A stretch of 64,000 bases of DNA from Luteibacter flocculans (lineage in GTDB: Bacteria > Pseudomonadota > Gammaproteobacteria > Xanthomonadales > Rhodanobacteraceae). Below, one piece after another: positions 1-10,742 of the stretch; the stretch's first letter is position 1; the number at the start of each line of letters is the position of its first letter. Position numbers and translations under genes: made by a program. Location of the stretch: contig NZ_CP063231.1 in NCBI RefSeq assembly GCF_023612255.1, positions 2,400,001 to 2,464,000 of the forward strand, in the 5' to 3' direction. The notes under the pieces were generated by a model. That model was not told where the DNA came from. It made no database searches and saw only the letters and a list, made by a program, of their open reading frames with translations.

Positions 1-1
1 G

Positions 2-2725
2 GTCATCTACGCAGCCCCTGGCGGCGACCTCTGGGTCAGCCGTGCGGATGGTGGTGCCGCGCGCCTCCGGCATGGCGACATCACGTTATACGACACTGCC
101 GAGGGGCTCCCCGACCACGTCGCGATCGATGCGTTTGGCAGCGACGGCGCGGGGCGGGTCTGGGCCTCGACGGAGACGGGGACATACCGTTTCGATGGTC
201 GCCGTTGGACCGACGTATCGGCGATCTCCGGCATCCAGGGATATGTCGGGGAGTGGCTCGAGGACGCGCGCGGCAACCTCTGGGCAACGACCGAGAACGC
301 CGTTTACATACTGAGGAAGAACGCGTCGCGGTTCGAGAACGTCGGGTTGGGGAGCGACGAGCCCTGGGAACTGTTGAACCATCCCGACGGCAGCGTGTGG
401 GCGCGCACCCGCTCGGGCATCCGTCCCCTACCGCACGAATGGGGCCAGCCGTTCCCGCATACCGAACCGCGCCGGGCCAACAGCACCACCACCATCTTCG
501 ACGCGGAAGCCAACCTGTGGACGGTCGACTGTGCCACGAACCTTTGCCGCGTGGCCGAGAAGGACGTCGACGCCCACCTTACCGGCGACGTGAGCGGGCC
601 AACCGTGCAGGCATACAGCGAAGATCTGGGCATGACCTCACAGGCGACGATGGGCGTCATGGAAGATCGCGACGGCCATGTATGGGTGAGCACCAAGGTC
701 GGACTCGATACGTTCCGCGACAGTTGGCTGTCGCGTGTGCGGTTTCCCAAGCTCGAGGTCTACTTCGCGCTGGTCGAAGACGGACAGGGGCGCACCTGGA
801 CGGGCACGGCCGCGCACACCGGCAAGGTGGACCGGCTGTGGCGCCTTACACCCGAGCCGGTGCCGATCCCAGGATTCGCAGCCCCGGTGACCACGGCCTA
901 CCGCGATGCCGATGGCAGCGTATGGCTCGGCGGCAGGGGCACGCTCTGGCATATGCGCGACGGCGTCCCTGCGCGCGTTCCGCTACCGGAGGACGTCGAA
1001 GCGCGCGAGACCATCGTCCAGGCCATCGCTCGCGACGGCGCCGGTCGGCTCTGGACATCCCTGCGCCTGCGCGGCCTTTACGTGCAGGACGGCAAGCGCT
1101 GGCTTCCGGCCGCGACGGTCGCCGCGTTCCCCGCCGATGCACCGGCGACGATCCACGTCGACCCGGCTGGCAGGGCGTGGTTCGGGTATCTCGACGGCAC
1201 CATCGCGATGCTCGACGGGCACGTACTACGCCGCTTCGGAACGGGCGACGGCCTGCGCCAGGGGCCCATTGTTTCGATCGCCACGATCGACGGAACCCTC
1301 GTCGTCGGTGCCGAGCGCGGACTTTCCCTCTTCGACGGGAAGCGCTTCCGGCAGGTGGCGGCCCAGCCTTCCGGACGCCTCGACTCGATCACGGGGATCG
1401 TGCAAGGCCGGGACGGCGGCGTCTGGGCCTACGGCATCGCTGGCGTCGTCCAATTCAGCCGGGAGGCCTGGGCGGCAGTGCTACGCGCGTCATCGGAAGC
1501 GGTCGCTACGCGCCTCCTCACCATGGAGGATGGCGCCCCCGGCCCGGCCCAACTCGTGAGGCCGCTTCCGACCGTGCTCGCCGCCAGCGACGGCCGCCTT
1601 TGGTTCGCGGGTGCACAAGGCCTGGCGTGGCTGGACCCGACGCGGCAACCGACGCCCCCTTCACCGCCCCCTGTCGTCATCCGCTCGGTGGTCGCCGGCG
1701 ACAGAACCTTCCCGAGCGGTGCCTCGGTGGAACTGCGCGACAATCGCGACTTGCGTGTGGCGTATACGGCGCTCGCCCCGGGGCAGCCGCGTGGATTGAT
1801 GTTCCGCTATCGGCTCGACGGCGCCGAGGTCGCCTACCAGGACGCCGGTACGCGTCGTGAGGCCATCTATACCGACCTGCCGCCTGGGCGTTATATGTTC
1901 CATACGGAAGCATCGTATGACGGCGTTCATTGGAGCCGTTCGGATCCGCTGAGCGTGACGGTGGCTCCACGTCTCTTCGAGCGGACCGCCTTTCAGGTGT
2001 TCTGCGTTCTCTTTGCCTTCGCACTGGTATGGCAGGCGCATCGCTGGCGGGTACGCCTGCTTACGCGCCGCCTCCGCTGGCGGATGGACGAACGACACCG
2101 CGAGCGCGAGCGCATTGCCCGCGACCTGCATGACACCTTGTTGCAAGGTGTGCAGGGGCTCATCCTGCGGTTCCAGGCGTTCGCCGATGCCCTGGCGAAA
2201 GACGATCGGCGCCGGGCGGCGCTGGAACGGACCATCGACCGCGCAGAAGCGCTGCTGGTCGAAGGTCGCGACCGGGTCAAGGGACTTCGCGACCATGCCG
2301 TGGAAGAAGGCTCGCTGGAACAGCAGCTCGCGGCACTCGGCGATGACATGGACCCGCCGCTGCATCTGTCGACATCCTCGCGCCGCCGACGCCCGCTGAA
2401 TCCCGTCGTCGTCGATGAGGTGAATGCCATCGTGCGCGAGGCGGTGATCAACGCCACGCAACACGCCCACGCGCGATCGATTCGCGTCTCGATCGACTAC
2501 GCGGTTCGTTACCTCAAGATCGACGTGCAGGACGACGGCGACGGTTTCGACACGGACGCTGCCCCGCGCGGCGACCACTTCGGCCTGGTCGGCATGCGCG
2601 AGCGCGCCGCGCGTATCGGCGGCCGTCTCGACGTCGTGTCACGTCCCGGGAAAGGCTCGGCGATACGCCTCAGGATTCCTGGCCGCATCGCCTATGCGAC
2701 GAAGGCGCGAACGACCGCGGTGTGA
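2..2725 (+). CDS. Two-component sensor histidine kinase with beta-propeller input domain (5' end outside window)
   Basis: The reading frame is open from the first bases of the window, so the start codon lies upstream; 907 residues are visible. The first two thirds consist of repeated short blades with DLWVS, RVWAS, NLWAT and SVWLG motifs, typical of the two-component regulator propeller (Reg_prop). A Y_Y_Y-type domain follows, then one membrane segment (about nt 1985-2040). The cytoplasmic part has a HisKA_3 dimerisation box, ARDLHDTLLQG, whose His codon is near 2129 (predicted phosphoacceptor), and an HATPase_c domain with NATQHAHA, DDGDGF and GLVGMRERA. It is therefore a NarL/LuxR-partner type kinase sensing an external or periplasmic cue. 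No response regulator follows; it may lie upstream of the window. The ligand is unknown. Confidence 0.93.
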   Translation, partial: VIYAAPGGDLWVSRADGGAARLRHGDITLYDTAEGLPDHVAIDAFGSDGAGRVWASTETGTYRFDGRRWTDVSAISGIQGYVGEWLEDARGNLWATTENAVYILRKNASRFENVGLGSDEPWELLNHPDGSVWARTRSGIRPLPHEWGQPFPHTEPRRANSTTTIFDAEANLWTVDCATNLCRVAEKDVDAHLTGDVSGPTVQAYSEDLGMTSQATMGVMEDRDGHVWVSTKVGLDTFRDSWLSRVRFPKLEVYFALVEDGQGRTWTGTAAHTGKVDRLWRLTPEPVPIPGFAAPVTTAYRDADGSVWLGGRGTLWHMRDGVPARVPLPEDVEARETIVQAIARDGAGRLWTSLRLRGLYVQDGKRWLPAATVAAFPADAPATIHVDPAGRAWFGYLDGTIAMLDGHVLRRFGTGDGLRQGPIVSIATIDGTLVVGAERGLSLFDGKRFRQVAAQPSGRLDSITGIVQGRDGGVWAYGIAGVVQFSREAWAAVLRASSEAVATRLLTMEDGAPGPAQLVRPLPTVLAASDGRLWFAGAQGLAWLDPTRQPTPPSPPPVVIRSVVAGDRTFPSGASVELRDNRDLRVAYTALAPGQPRGLMFRYRLDGAEVAYQDAGTRREAIYTDLPPGRYMFHTEASYDGVHWSRSDPLSVTVAPRLFERTAFQVFCVLFAFALVWQAHRWRVRLLTRRLRWRMDERHRERERIARDLHDTLLQGVQGLILRFQAFADALAKDDRRRAALERTIDRAEALLVEGRDRVKGLRDHAVEEGSLEQQLAALGDDMDPPLHLSTSSRRRRPLNPVVVDEVNAIVREAVINATQHAHARSIRVSIDYAVRYLKIDVQDDGDGFDTDAAPRGDHFGLVGMRERAARIGGRLDVVSRPGKGSAIRLRIPGRIAYATKARTTAV

Positions 2726-2800
2726 CCGTGGTCGGCATTCTGGGCAGCTCGGGATAAGTCGTCGAACGATGGGCCGGCGGGGCAGCCATGGAGGCAATAG

Positions 2801-3112
2801 GCACCTGCCGGTGGGAGCCAGATTGCTGGCGATGGAACCTTGCCTCGCTGCTACACCGCTTCGTCGGCTTTTCGCCAGCAGGCTGGCTCCCACCCCCGCA
2901 TTTGCCTTCTCGCCGCCTGGACGCCAAGCACCTGCCGGTGGGAGCCAGATTGCTGGCGATGGAACCTTGCCTCGCTGCTACACCGCTTCGTCGGCTTTTC
3001 GCCAGCAGGCTGGCTCCCACCCCCGCATTTGCCTTCTCACCGCCTGGACGCCAGGCACCTGCCGGTGGGAGCCAGCCTGCTGGCGATAGGTGCTTGCCTC
3101 GCGGCTACACCG
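2801..3112. repeat. 127-bp tandem repeat built from GGAGCC palindromes
   Basis: Two nearly identical 127-bp units (2801-2927 and 2928-3054) are followed by a partial third (3055 to about 3112). Each unit holds a pair of inverted palindromes: GGGAGCCAGATTGCTGGCGA on the left and CGCCAGCAGGCTGGCTCCC on the right. The two units differ at only a few positions, so the duplication looks recent. The repeat fills most of the 393-bp gap between the convergent kinase and lolA genes. I see no gene there; short open frames through it are translations of the repeat. Confidence 0.9.
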
Positions 3113-3118
3113 CTAGGG

Positions 3119-3766
3119 TTATTTCACCGGCTGGGTCTGGAGGACTGGCGCGTCGCCGATGACGTCTGCACCTGCGGGCGGCACGAAGTTGAACGTGTCG
3201 GCTGGCAAAGCGGCATTACGCTGCCACCCGGCGAACTGGATCGTCGTCGTGTTGCCGAGCTGGTCGCGAAAGGTCATGCGTGCCAGGCCGCTGGCGTCGA
3301 AGCCGAGGTCGGCGAACTCGAACTGCGGGTCCTTGCTCGTCGAAGTCAGGCGCAGCCACTGCAGACCGTCGCGCTCGCCTTGTTCGGTGACCTTGAAATC
3401 CTTGTCGAGCTGGGACAGATCGGTGAGCACCGTGAGCGGGCTCTGCGCTTCCTCGCTGCTCTGCTTGCGCACCGTGACCTGCTCCAGATCCGGATCGTAG
3501 AGCCACACGCGGCTGCCGTCGGCCACGATGGTCTGCTTGTATGGCGTGGTGGTTTCCCAACGGAACTGACGCGGCGCCTGCAGCGCCATGGTGCCGGAGC
3601 TGGTCTTGCCCGGATCGCCGTTGGCGTTGGACATGGTCTGACTGAAGCGCCCGCTGAGGGAATGCATGCCCTTGGCAAAGGCATCCAGGCGCTCGCGCGC
3701 CGGGCCGGCGGCAAGCGCAGGCAGGCTGAGCAGGGACAGCGTGGCGGCAAGCAGGAAGCGTTTCAT
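3119..3766 (-). CDS. lolA: Outer-membrane lipoprotein carrier protein LolA
   Basis: A 215-residue periplasmic chaperone that takes lipoproteins from the LolCDE complex at the inner membrane to LolB at the outer membrane. The N-terminus is a clear Sec signal peptide with cleavage expected after ALA-A at about residue 19-20. The mature part has LolA family features: GRFSQT near residue 40, FRWE, and W-L-YDPDLEQVTVRK. The length is normal for the family. It is the last gene of a minus-strand group ftsK - 142-residue gene - lolA, the ftsK-lolA linkage being widespread in gammaproteobacteria. rarA, often next, is absent here. Confidence 0.95.
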   Translation of the reverse strand: MKRFLLAATLSLLSLPALAAGPARERLDAFAKGMHSLSGRFSQTMSNANGDPGKTSSGTMALQAPRQFRWETTTPYKQTIVADGSRVWLYDPDLEQVTVRKQSSEEAQSPLTVLTDLSQLDKDFKVTEQGERDGLQWLRLTSTSKDPQFEFADLGFDASGLARMTFRDQLGNTTTIQFAGWQRNAALPADTFNFVPPAGADVIGDAPVLQTQPVK

Positions 3767-3796
3767 GGAGGGATTCCGTAAGAGTCGGCGCGATTG

Positions 3797-4225
3797 TCAG
3801 CGATCGTTTTCGAACAACGACTTAAGCATGTCGATGGCTTCGGTGGGCGTGATCTCGCCCGCTTCCATCTTGTCGCTGATCTCCGCGATGGCCTTGCCGT
3901 CGCGATGCCAGAACGGTGCGTCCCGCGTGGCGGTATGCACGGCACGCGCTTCCTGGCCCAGTACGGTGACTTCAGCGATCTCCGGCTGCTCGGCGAAGAT
4001 CACTTCCAGCGCGTCGTCCACGCCGGCCGTGTGGCCACTCGGGTAGTCGCGGGCCACGAAGCACGCGCGGCCGTCGTCGGCGCGCAACTCCAGGCCCGGA
4101 ATCGACGGGTTGAGTTCGAAAATGCTCTCCACTTCGTCGAGCACCTCGCCCGTAGGCGCGAGGTCGCCGGTGACGAGCAGACCCCAGGGACGCTGGCGGA
4201 GCGCGCCCGGCTTCATGTCGTTCAT
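3797..4225 (-). CDS. Conserved-looking hypothetical protein between ftsK and lolA
   Basis: A 142-residue acidic, soluble protein with no signal peptide or membrane segment. I do not recognise the family. It begins about 7 nt after the ftsK stop and ends 30 nt before lolA, so it is probably co-transcribed with both. A GAAGGA sequence lies upstream of the ATG; a second ATG three codons in (MKPGALRQ) is possible. Notable stretches are PWGLLVTGDLAPTGEVLDEV near the N-terminus, which could bind a nucleotide or ligand, and a helical C-terminal segment (AIAEISDKMEAGEITPTEA). Normal codon use and operon position support a real gene. Confidence 0.75.
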   Translation of the reverse strand: MNDMKPGALRQRPWGLLVTGDLAPTGEVLDEVESIFELNPSIPGLELRADDGRACFVARDYPSGHTAGVDDALEVIFAEQPEIAEVTVLGQEARAVHTATRDAPFWHRDGKAIAEISDKMEAGEITPTEAIDMLKSLFENDR

Positions 4226-4231
4226 GCGGAA

Positions 4232-6577
4232 TCAGTCCTTCGGGGGTGGCGGCGCGAGTACTTCGCGGTTGCCGTTGTGTTGCGGTGCGCTGACGATGCC
4301 GTCCTGCTCCATCTGCTCGACGAGGCGGGCGGCACGGTTATAGCCGATGCGCAGATGACGCTGCACGCCGGAGATCGATGCGCGACGCGTTTCGGTCACC
4401 ACGCGCACGGCGCGGTCGTAGAGCGCGTTGTCGCTGTCGGAATCGCCGTCGGCGTCCTGCGGCAGGCCAGCGTCGTTGATGATCTTGCCGTCCGCGGTGG
4501 ATTGCACTTCTTCCAGCACGCCTTCGATGTAGTTCGGCGTGCCCTGCGCGCGCAGCCACTCCACCACGTTATGCACTTCGTGATCGTCCACGAAGGCACC
4601 ATGCACGCGCTCGGGCGTAGCGGTGCCGGGCGGCAGATAGAGCATGTCGCCATGGCCCAGCAGCGCTTCCGCGCCCGACTGGTCGAGAATGGTGCGTGAG
4701 TCGATTTTCGACGACACCTGGAAGGCGATGCGCGTGGGGATGTTGGCCTTGATGAGGCCGGTGATGACGTCCACCGACGGACGCTGCGTGGCGAGGATCA
4801 AGTGCACGCCGGCCGCGCGCGCCTTCTGCGCGAGACGTGCAATGAGTTCTTCCACCTTCTTGCCGACGATCATCATCATGTCGGCGAATTCGTCGATGAT
4901 GATGACGATGTGGGGCAGCGGCTGCAGCGGCTCGGCCACCATGCCGGGCATGTCCGGGTTCGCGCGGAACAGTGGATCGAGCAACGGCTGGCCGCTGTTC
5001 TCGGCGTCCTTCACCTTCTTGTTGAAACCGCCGAGGTTGCGCACGCCCACGGCGGCCATGAGCTTGTAGCGGCGCTCCATTTCGGCCACGCACCAGCGCA
5101 GCGCGTTGGCGGCTTCCTTCATGTCCGTGACCACGGGCGCCAGAAGATGCGGAATGCCCTCGTAGACCGAGAGCTCCAGCATCTTCGGATCGATCATGAT
5201 CATCCGGACGTCCTTGGGGCTGGACTTGTACAGCAAGCTCAGCACCATGGCGTTCACCGCCACGGACTTGCCCGAGCCGGTGGTACCGGCCACCAGCAGG
5301 TGGGGCATCTTCGCCAGGTCGGTGACCACGGCCTTGCCGCCGATGTCCTTGCCCAGCGCCAGCGCAAGAGGCGACTTGACCTGATCGTAGCGCTCGGAGC
5401 GGAGAATCTCCGAGAGGTACACGATCTGTTTCTTGGTGTTCGGGATTTCCAGGCCGATGACGTTCTTGCCCGGGATCACGTCGACCACGCGCACGCTGAC
5501 GACGGAAAGACCGCGCGCAATGTCCTTGTCCAGGCTGGACACCTGGCTGCCGCGCACGCCGGCTGCGGGTTCCAGTTCGAAGCGAGTGATGACCGGGCCG
5601 GGATACACGCCGACCACGCGCGCTTCGACGCGGAAGTCCTTGAGCTTCAGTTCTACCTGGCGCGACAGCACCTCCAAGGTTTCCTCGGAATAGCCGGGGC
5701 CTTGCGGCGGCGCTTCGTCCAGCAGCGACAGCGGCGGGATCTCGCCATCCATCGACGCGCCGGTAAACAAGGGAATCTGGTTTTCGCGGCTGGCACGCTC
5801 GCTCTTGACCACCATCGGTGTCGGGGTCTCGATACGCACCGGTTCGCGCTTGGCCTGCTTGACCGCCTCGGCCTTTTTCACCACTTCGCGCTCGGCGCGG
5901 GCGGAACGCGCTGCCATCACGTCAGGCGCGCTGCGCAGCTTGCCGCCAAACCAGCCGCCAATGCGCATGACCAGTTCGCCCGTGGCATCCATGACGCGGA
6001 ACCAGGACAGGCCAGTGGCGAGGGTCACGGCGATCAGGCAGACCGCCAGCAGCAACAGAGGCGCGCCCTTGTCGCCAAAGGCATTGCGCAGGCCGCGACC
6101 GACCCACTTGCCCACGATGCCGCCCGGACCTTCCGGCAGCACCGTGGCGTCCACGTTGAGGTAGATCAACGCGGGCGCGGTAATAAAGAAGAACACGAAA
6201 CCAATGAGCCGCAGCGACGGCTCCCACGGCTGCACGTTGCGCTCCCCGCGGTGGCGTATCACCTGGATACCCAACGCGAGGAGCAACAACGGGAACCCGT
6301 AACTCACCAGGCCGAAGATGTACCGGAGCAGGTTCGCGATGTTCGCGCCGACTGCGCCACCGAAATTGGTGGCGTGTTCGGCGACGCCCATGTGGCCCCA
6401 GCTCGGGTCCTGGTCGTTGTAGCTGAGCAGGCAGACGAGAAGGTAAAGGGCAAGCGGCAACAGGAGCAGTGCCCCGGCCTCGCGCAGGCGGCGCTTGAGC
6501 TCGTCGCTCAAGCCCTCCCGCTGGGCCTTGACCTGCGCCTTGGCCTGCCTTTTGACGACTTTCGCGCTACGCGCCAC
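4232..6577 (-). CDS. ftsK: DNA translocase FtsK
   Basis: A 781-residue membrane-anchored DNA pump that clears chromosome termini from the septum and activates XerCD at dif. The start is GTG at 6577. Four hydrophobic segments lie within residues 35-200 (4TM_FtsK), then a short linker rich in charged residues. The alpha/beta motor has Walker [13 protein letters not shown], the Walker B-like [13 protein letters not shown] and [12 protein letters not shown]. The C-terminal gamma winged helix ([22 protein letters not shown]) reads KOPS sequences. The linker is short compared with E. coli FtsK (1329 aa), as in many other proteobacteria. It heads the ftsK-lolA group. Confidence 0.97.
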   Translation of the reverse strand: MARSAKVVKRQAKAQVKAQREGLSDELKRRLREAGALLLLPLALYLLVCLLSYNDQDPSWGHMGVAEHATNFGGAVGANIANLLRYIFGLVSYGFPLLLLALGIQVIRHRGERNVQPWEPSLRLIGFVFFFITAPALIYLNVDATVLPEGPGGIVGKWVGRGLRNAFGDKGAPLLLLAVCLIAVTLATGLSWFRVMDATGELVMRIGGWFGGKLRSAPDVMAARSARAEREVVKKAEAVKQAKREPVRIETPTPMVVKSERASRENQIPLFTGASMDGEIPPLSLLDEAPPQGPGYSEETLEVLSRQVELKLKDFRVEARVVGVYPGPVITRFELEPAAGVRGSQVSSLDKDIARGLSVVSVRVVDVIPGKNVIGLEIPNTKKQIVYLSEILRSERYDQVKSPLALALGKDIGGKAVVTDLAKMPHLLVAGTTGSGKSVAVNAMVLSLLYKSSPKDVRMIMIDPKMLELSVYEGIPHLLAPVVTDMKEAANALRWCVAEMERRYKLMAAVGVRNLGGFNKKVKDAENSGQPLLDPLFRANPDMPGMVAEPLQPLPHIVIIIDEFADMMMIVGKKVEELIARLAQKARAAGVHLILATQRPSVDVITGLIKANIPTRIAFQVSSKIDSRTILDQSGAEALLGHGDMLYLPPGTATPERVHGAFVDDHEVHNVVEWLRAQGTPNYIEGVLEEVQSTADGKIINDAGLPQDADGDSDSDNALYDRAVRVVTETRRASISGVQRHLRIGYNRAARLVEQMEQDGIVSAPQHNGNREVLAPPPPKD

Positions 6578-6608
6578 TAACGAACGACCTCGGTCCCGGT
6601 TTTCGGCA

Positions 6609-7673
6609 TCATGCCATGCCCTGGAGGGCCGGATGCACGAGCTTGCCGTTCTCGATATTGATGCCCGCGGCCAGCGGCGCGTAGTCGCGCCACTCGTTAC
6701 CGGCAGCCAGACGCTGCACGTACGGCAGGATGGCGGCGGAGATCGCGGTCGAGGACGTCTGCGGCACCGCGCCCGGCATATTGGTCACGCAGAAGTGCGT
6801 CACGCCGTGGACGTCGTAGGTCGGTTCCTTCCAGGTGGTCGGGCGCGAGGTCTCGAAGCAGCCGCCCTGGTCGATAGAGATGTCGACGAGCACCGAGCCC
6901 TTCTCCATCGTCTTGACCATGTCTTCGGTCACGACGCGCGGCGCCTTCGCGCTGGGGATCAGCACGGCGCCGACGACGATGTCGGCATTGCGCACTTCTT
7001 CGGCCACCGACGATTCATAGGCGTAGAGCGCGGTGACGTTCGGGCCCAGGGCCATCATTTCGGCCATGCGGTCCGGACGCTTGTCGAACACGACCACGTT
7101 GGCACCCGCCGACGCGGCGAGCGCAGCGGCGTTGCCACCGGCGGCACCGGCGCCCAGCACCACGACCTTGCCGCGCGGGGTCGAGGCCATGCCGCCCAGC
7201 AGCTTGCCCTTGCCGCCGTTGGGCTGGTGCAGGAGCGTCGTGCCGATCTGGGTGGCGATGCGGCCGGCGATGACGGACATCGGCAGCAGCAGCGGCAGCG
7301 CGCCGTTCTCGTCCACGGATTCGAAGGCGACGCCGGTCAGGCCGATGTCCAGCAGGCTCTTGGTCAGCGCCGGCTCGGCGGCCAGGTGCAGATAGCAGAA
7401 CAGCAGGTGGTGCTTCTTGAGCAGCTTGAGGTCGCCCTCGATCGGTTCCTTGACCTTGACGATCAGCTCGCCCTTTTCATAGACGGCGGCGGCGTCGGGC
7501 ACCACGGTGACCCCGAGCGCAGCGTAGTCGGCATCGGCGTAGCCGCTCTTGGTGCCGGCACCGGACTGGATGAATACCTCGTGGCCACGGCGCACGAGGT
7601 CGGCGGCGGCGGCCGGGATGAGGGCCACGCGGCCTTCGAGGGTCTTGGTTTCGGAAGGAATACCGATGCGCAT
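6609..7673 (-). CDS. ald: Alanine dehydrogenase
   Basis: A 354-residue NAD-dependent L-alanine dehydrogenase (L-alanine + NAD+ to pyruvate, ammonia and NADH). I place the start at the ATG at 7673 ([10 protein letters not shown]), which matches the family N-terminus; an upstream TTG at 7703 adds ten residues not expected in the family. The Rossmann motif GAGAAGGNAA is at about residues 165-175. [16 protein letters not shown] and the substrate-side [16 protein letters not shown] segment are present. It is slightly shorter than the usual 370 residues. It lies upstream of ftsK on the same strand with about 30 nt between, and diverges from trxB across a 223-bp intergenic region. Confidence 0.93.
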   Translation of the reverse strand: MRIGIPSETKTLEGRVALIPAAAADLVRRGHEVFIQSGAGTKSGYADADYAALGVTVVPDAAAVYEKGELIVKVKEPIEGDLKLLKKHHLLFCYLHLAAEPALTKSLLDIGLTGVAFESVDENGALPLLLPMSVIAGRIATQIGTTLLHQPNGGKGKLLGGMASTPRGKVVVLGAGAAGGNAAALAASAGANVVVFDKRPDRMAEMMALGPNVTALYAYESSVAEEVRNADIVVGAVLIPSAKAPRVVTEDMVKTMEKGSVLVDISIDQGGCFETSRPTTWKEPTYDVHGVTHFCVTNMPGAVPQTSSTAISAAILPYVQRLAAGNEWRDYAPLAAGINIENGKLVHPALQGMA

Positions 7674-7881
7674 CTTGTGGAGGATCCTGAATGAGCCGAG
7701 CAAATCGAAGAATAAAGCCGTGCCGTGGGGACGACGCGGCCGCCGTCATGAGGCGAGCATCTTGAATCGCACCTCCGTCTTCCCCATTCTTCCGGGTCGA
7801 CAATGTCCTCTTCGGACCTCGACACGGCCTTAGCATCCTGCCGCAAGAGGCGAGCGGTACGACCGAAATACGCCGCAGTAA

Positions 7882-8859
<978 letters not shown>

Positions 8860-8865
8860 CGGTTC

Positions 8866-8889
8866 TGCCCCGCGCCCCGGCGCGGGGCA
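8866..8889. other. GC-rich hairpin between trxB and the next gene
   Basis: A nine-base-pair inverted repeat, TGCCCCGCG / CGCGGGGCA, with a CCCCGG loop, 6 nt after the trxB stop. There is no T tract, so it may be an mRNA-stabilising or pausing hairpin rather than an intrinsic terminator. It covers the first base of a possible ATG at 8889, which is one reason to prefer the ATG at 8898 for the next gene. Confidence 0.6.
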
Positions 8890-8897
8890 TGCCTCGC

Positions 8898-10031
8898 ATG
8901 CCCGCGATCCGCTTCCTCGACAGCCTCGACGGCATCGCTGCCGCCGACTGGGACGCCCTTGTGCCCGATGGCAACCCCTTCGTGTCGCATGCCTTCCTGC
9001 ACGGCATGGAAGCCAAGGGCTGCCTGCGCGAAGACTACGGCTGGAAGCCCTACCACCTCGCCGTATTCGAGGGCGAACACCTGGTGGCCGCGGCTCCCAC
9101 GTACCTCAAGGGCAACTCGCATGGCGAGTTCGTCTTCGACTGGAGCTGGGCGGCGGCTTGGGAACGCGCCGGGGGCGATTACTACCCGAAGCTGCTGGTC
9201 GCCTCGCCCTACTCGCCCGTGCCCGGGCCGCGGCTGTTGGTGCGCGACGGGCCGGACGCGGGCGCCATGCGCAATCTCCTCACGGCCACGCTGATCGACG
9301 AAGCGGACCGTCTGGGCCTATCGTCCATCCACGCCAACTTTCTCGCCGAGGCCGACCTCGATGCGTTCGACGATCGTTGGCTCGTCCGCTCCGACTATCA
9401 GTTCCACTGGCACAACCGGAACTACGCCGACTTCGATGCCTTTCTCGCGGCGCTGACCGCCAAGAAGCGCAAGAACATCCGCCAGGAACGCAACCATGCG
9501 CATGCAGCGGGGCTCACCCTCGAGATGCGCGGTGGCGACGCATTCTCCGATGCCGAGTGGCGGCAGATCCATGCGCTCTATGAGCTCACTTTCGACATGA
9601 AGGGCAACCACGCGGCGCTCACGGCGCGGTTCTTCCAGTACCTCGGCCGCACCCTCGGTTCGAACGTACAGGTGGCGCTCGCACGTGACGGTCACGACAT
9701 CGTCGCGATGGCGCTGTTCCTGCGCAGCGGCGAGGCGCTGTATGGCCGCTATTGGGGCGCCAGCGTGGAAGTTTCCGGCCTGCACTTCGAGCTTTGCTAC
9801 TACCGCGGCATCGACTACGCCATCCGCGAAGGTCTTGCGCGCTTCGAGCCCGGCGCGCAGGGCGAGCACAAGCTCGCGCGCGGTTTTCTGCCCACGCCGA
9901 CGCACTCGCGTCACTACATCGCTCACGAAGGGTTCCGTCGCGCCGTCGCCGACGCGCTGGAGCAGGAAGCAGCGCATCGCGAGGCCTATCGCGAGGAACT
10001 CATGGCGCATACGCCGTACGCCGACCGATGA
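8898..10031 (+). CDS. GNAT/FemAB-like acyltransferase of the COG3146 family
   Basis: A 377-residue cytoplasmic protein of the peptidogalycan-biosynthesis/GNAT-like family (COG3146, DUF482). Recognisable family stretches include NPFVSHAFLHGMEA near residue 25, GEFVFDWSWAAAWERAGG, YYPKLLVASPYSPVPGPR, KKRKNIRQER and the C-terminal FEPGAQGEHKLARGF. The substrate is not established for this family. The start is uncertain between 8889 and 8898; the second avoids a strong hairpin. The stop overlaps the aat ATG by four bases (ATGA), so the two are translationally coupled, which hints at a role near amino-acyl transfer or protein turnover. Confidence 0.88.
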   Translation: MPAIRFLDSLDGIAAADWDALVPDGNPFVSHAFLHGMEAKGCLREDYGWKPYHLAVFEGEHLVAAAPTYLKGNSHGEFVFDWSWAAAWERAGGDYYPKLLVASPYSPVPGPRLLVRDGPDAGAMRNLLTATLIDEADRLGLSSIHANFLAEADLDAFDDRWLVRSDYQFHWHNRNYADFDAFLAALTAKKRKNIRQERNHAHAAGLTLEMRGGDAFSDAEWRQIHALYELTFDMKGNHAALTARFFQYLGRTLGSNVQVALARDGHDIVAMALFLRSGEALYGRYWGASVEVSGLHFELCYYRGIDYAIREGLARFEPGAQGEHKLARGFLPTPTHSRHYIAHEGFRRAVADALEQEAAHREAYREELMAHTPYADR

Positions 10032-10738
10032 TCCAGCTACCGCAACTGCACCGCACGCGGATCGGCTGGTTTCCGGACCCGGAAAACGCCCTCGCCGACC
10101 CGAACGGCCTGCTCGCCTGGGGCGGCGATCTTTCGGCCGAACGGCTGCTCGCGGCGTACAGCCAGGGCATTTTTCCCTGGTTCAACGCCGACGAGCCGAT
10201 TCTCTGGTGGTCCCCCGATCCGCGCTGCGTCTTCCGCACCGATGGCGTGCACGTGAGCCGCAGTCTGCGCAAGCAACTGCGCCAGTCCAACTGGCGCGTG
10301 ACGGCCGACACCTCGTTCAGCCGCGTGATGCGCGCCTGCGCCGCGCCCCGCGCCGGTCAACCGGGTACGTGGATCGGTGAAGGCATGATTGCGGCATACG
10401 AAGAACTGCACCGCCGCGGCCACGCGCACAGCGTGGAAGTGTGGGACCGCGGCTCGCTCGTGGGCGGCATCTATGGCCTGGCGGTGGGGCGATTGTTCTG
10501 CGGCGAGTCCATGTTCAGCGCGCGCACCGGCGGCTCCAAGGCGGCGCTCGGTGCGCTTTGCCAGTTGCTGCACGGGTGGGGATTTCCCCTGCTGGACGCG
10601 CAGGTGACCAATACGCATCTGCTCAGCATGGGCGCCATCGAGATACCGCGACGCGATTTCGTTGCCGAGGCGCGCCACCTGGCGACCTTGCCGGGCGTAG
10701 TCGGGTCGTGGGTGAGCTACCCGCTGTCCCTGCCCTGA
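10028..10738 (+). CDS. aat: Leucyl/phenylalanyl-tRNA--protein transferase
   Basis: A 236-residue enzyme of the N-degron pathway that moves Leu or Phe from tRNA to N-terminal Arg or Lys of proteins, marking them for ClpS/ClpAP. Family hallmarks are FPDPENALADPNGLLAWGGD, YSQGIFPWF, ILWWSPDPRCVF, TWIGEGMIAAYEELHR, the GHAHSVEVW strand and GLAVGRLFCGESMFS. The ATG lies in the ATGA overlap with the preceding gene. The usual neighbours bpt and infA do not follow; a convergent selO begins 4 bp after the stop. Confidence 0.96.
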   Translation: MIQLPQLHRTRIGWFPDPENALADPNGLLAWGGDLSAERLLAAYSQGIFPWFNADEPILWWSPDPRCVFRTDGVHVSRSLRKQLRQSNWRVTADTSFSRVMRACAAPRAGQPGTWIGEGMIAAYEELHRRGHAHSVEVWDRGSLVGGIYGLAVGRLFCGESMFSARTGGSKAALGALCQLLHGWGFPLLDAQVTNTHLLSMGAIEIPRRDFVAEARHLATLPGVVGSWVSYPLSLP

Positions 10739-10742
10739 GCGA

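Noticed and set aside
4802-6580. Open frame of 592 codons opposite ftsK
   Set aside because: It is a shadow of ftsK with a low-complexity His/Gln/Arg composition.
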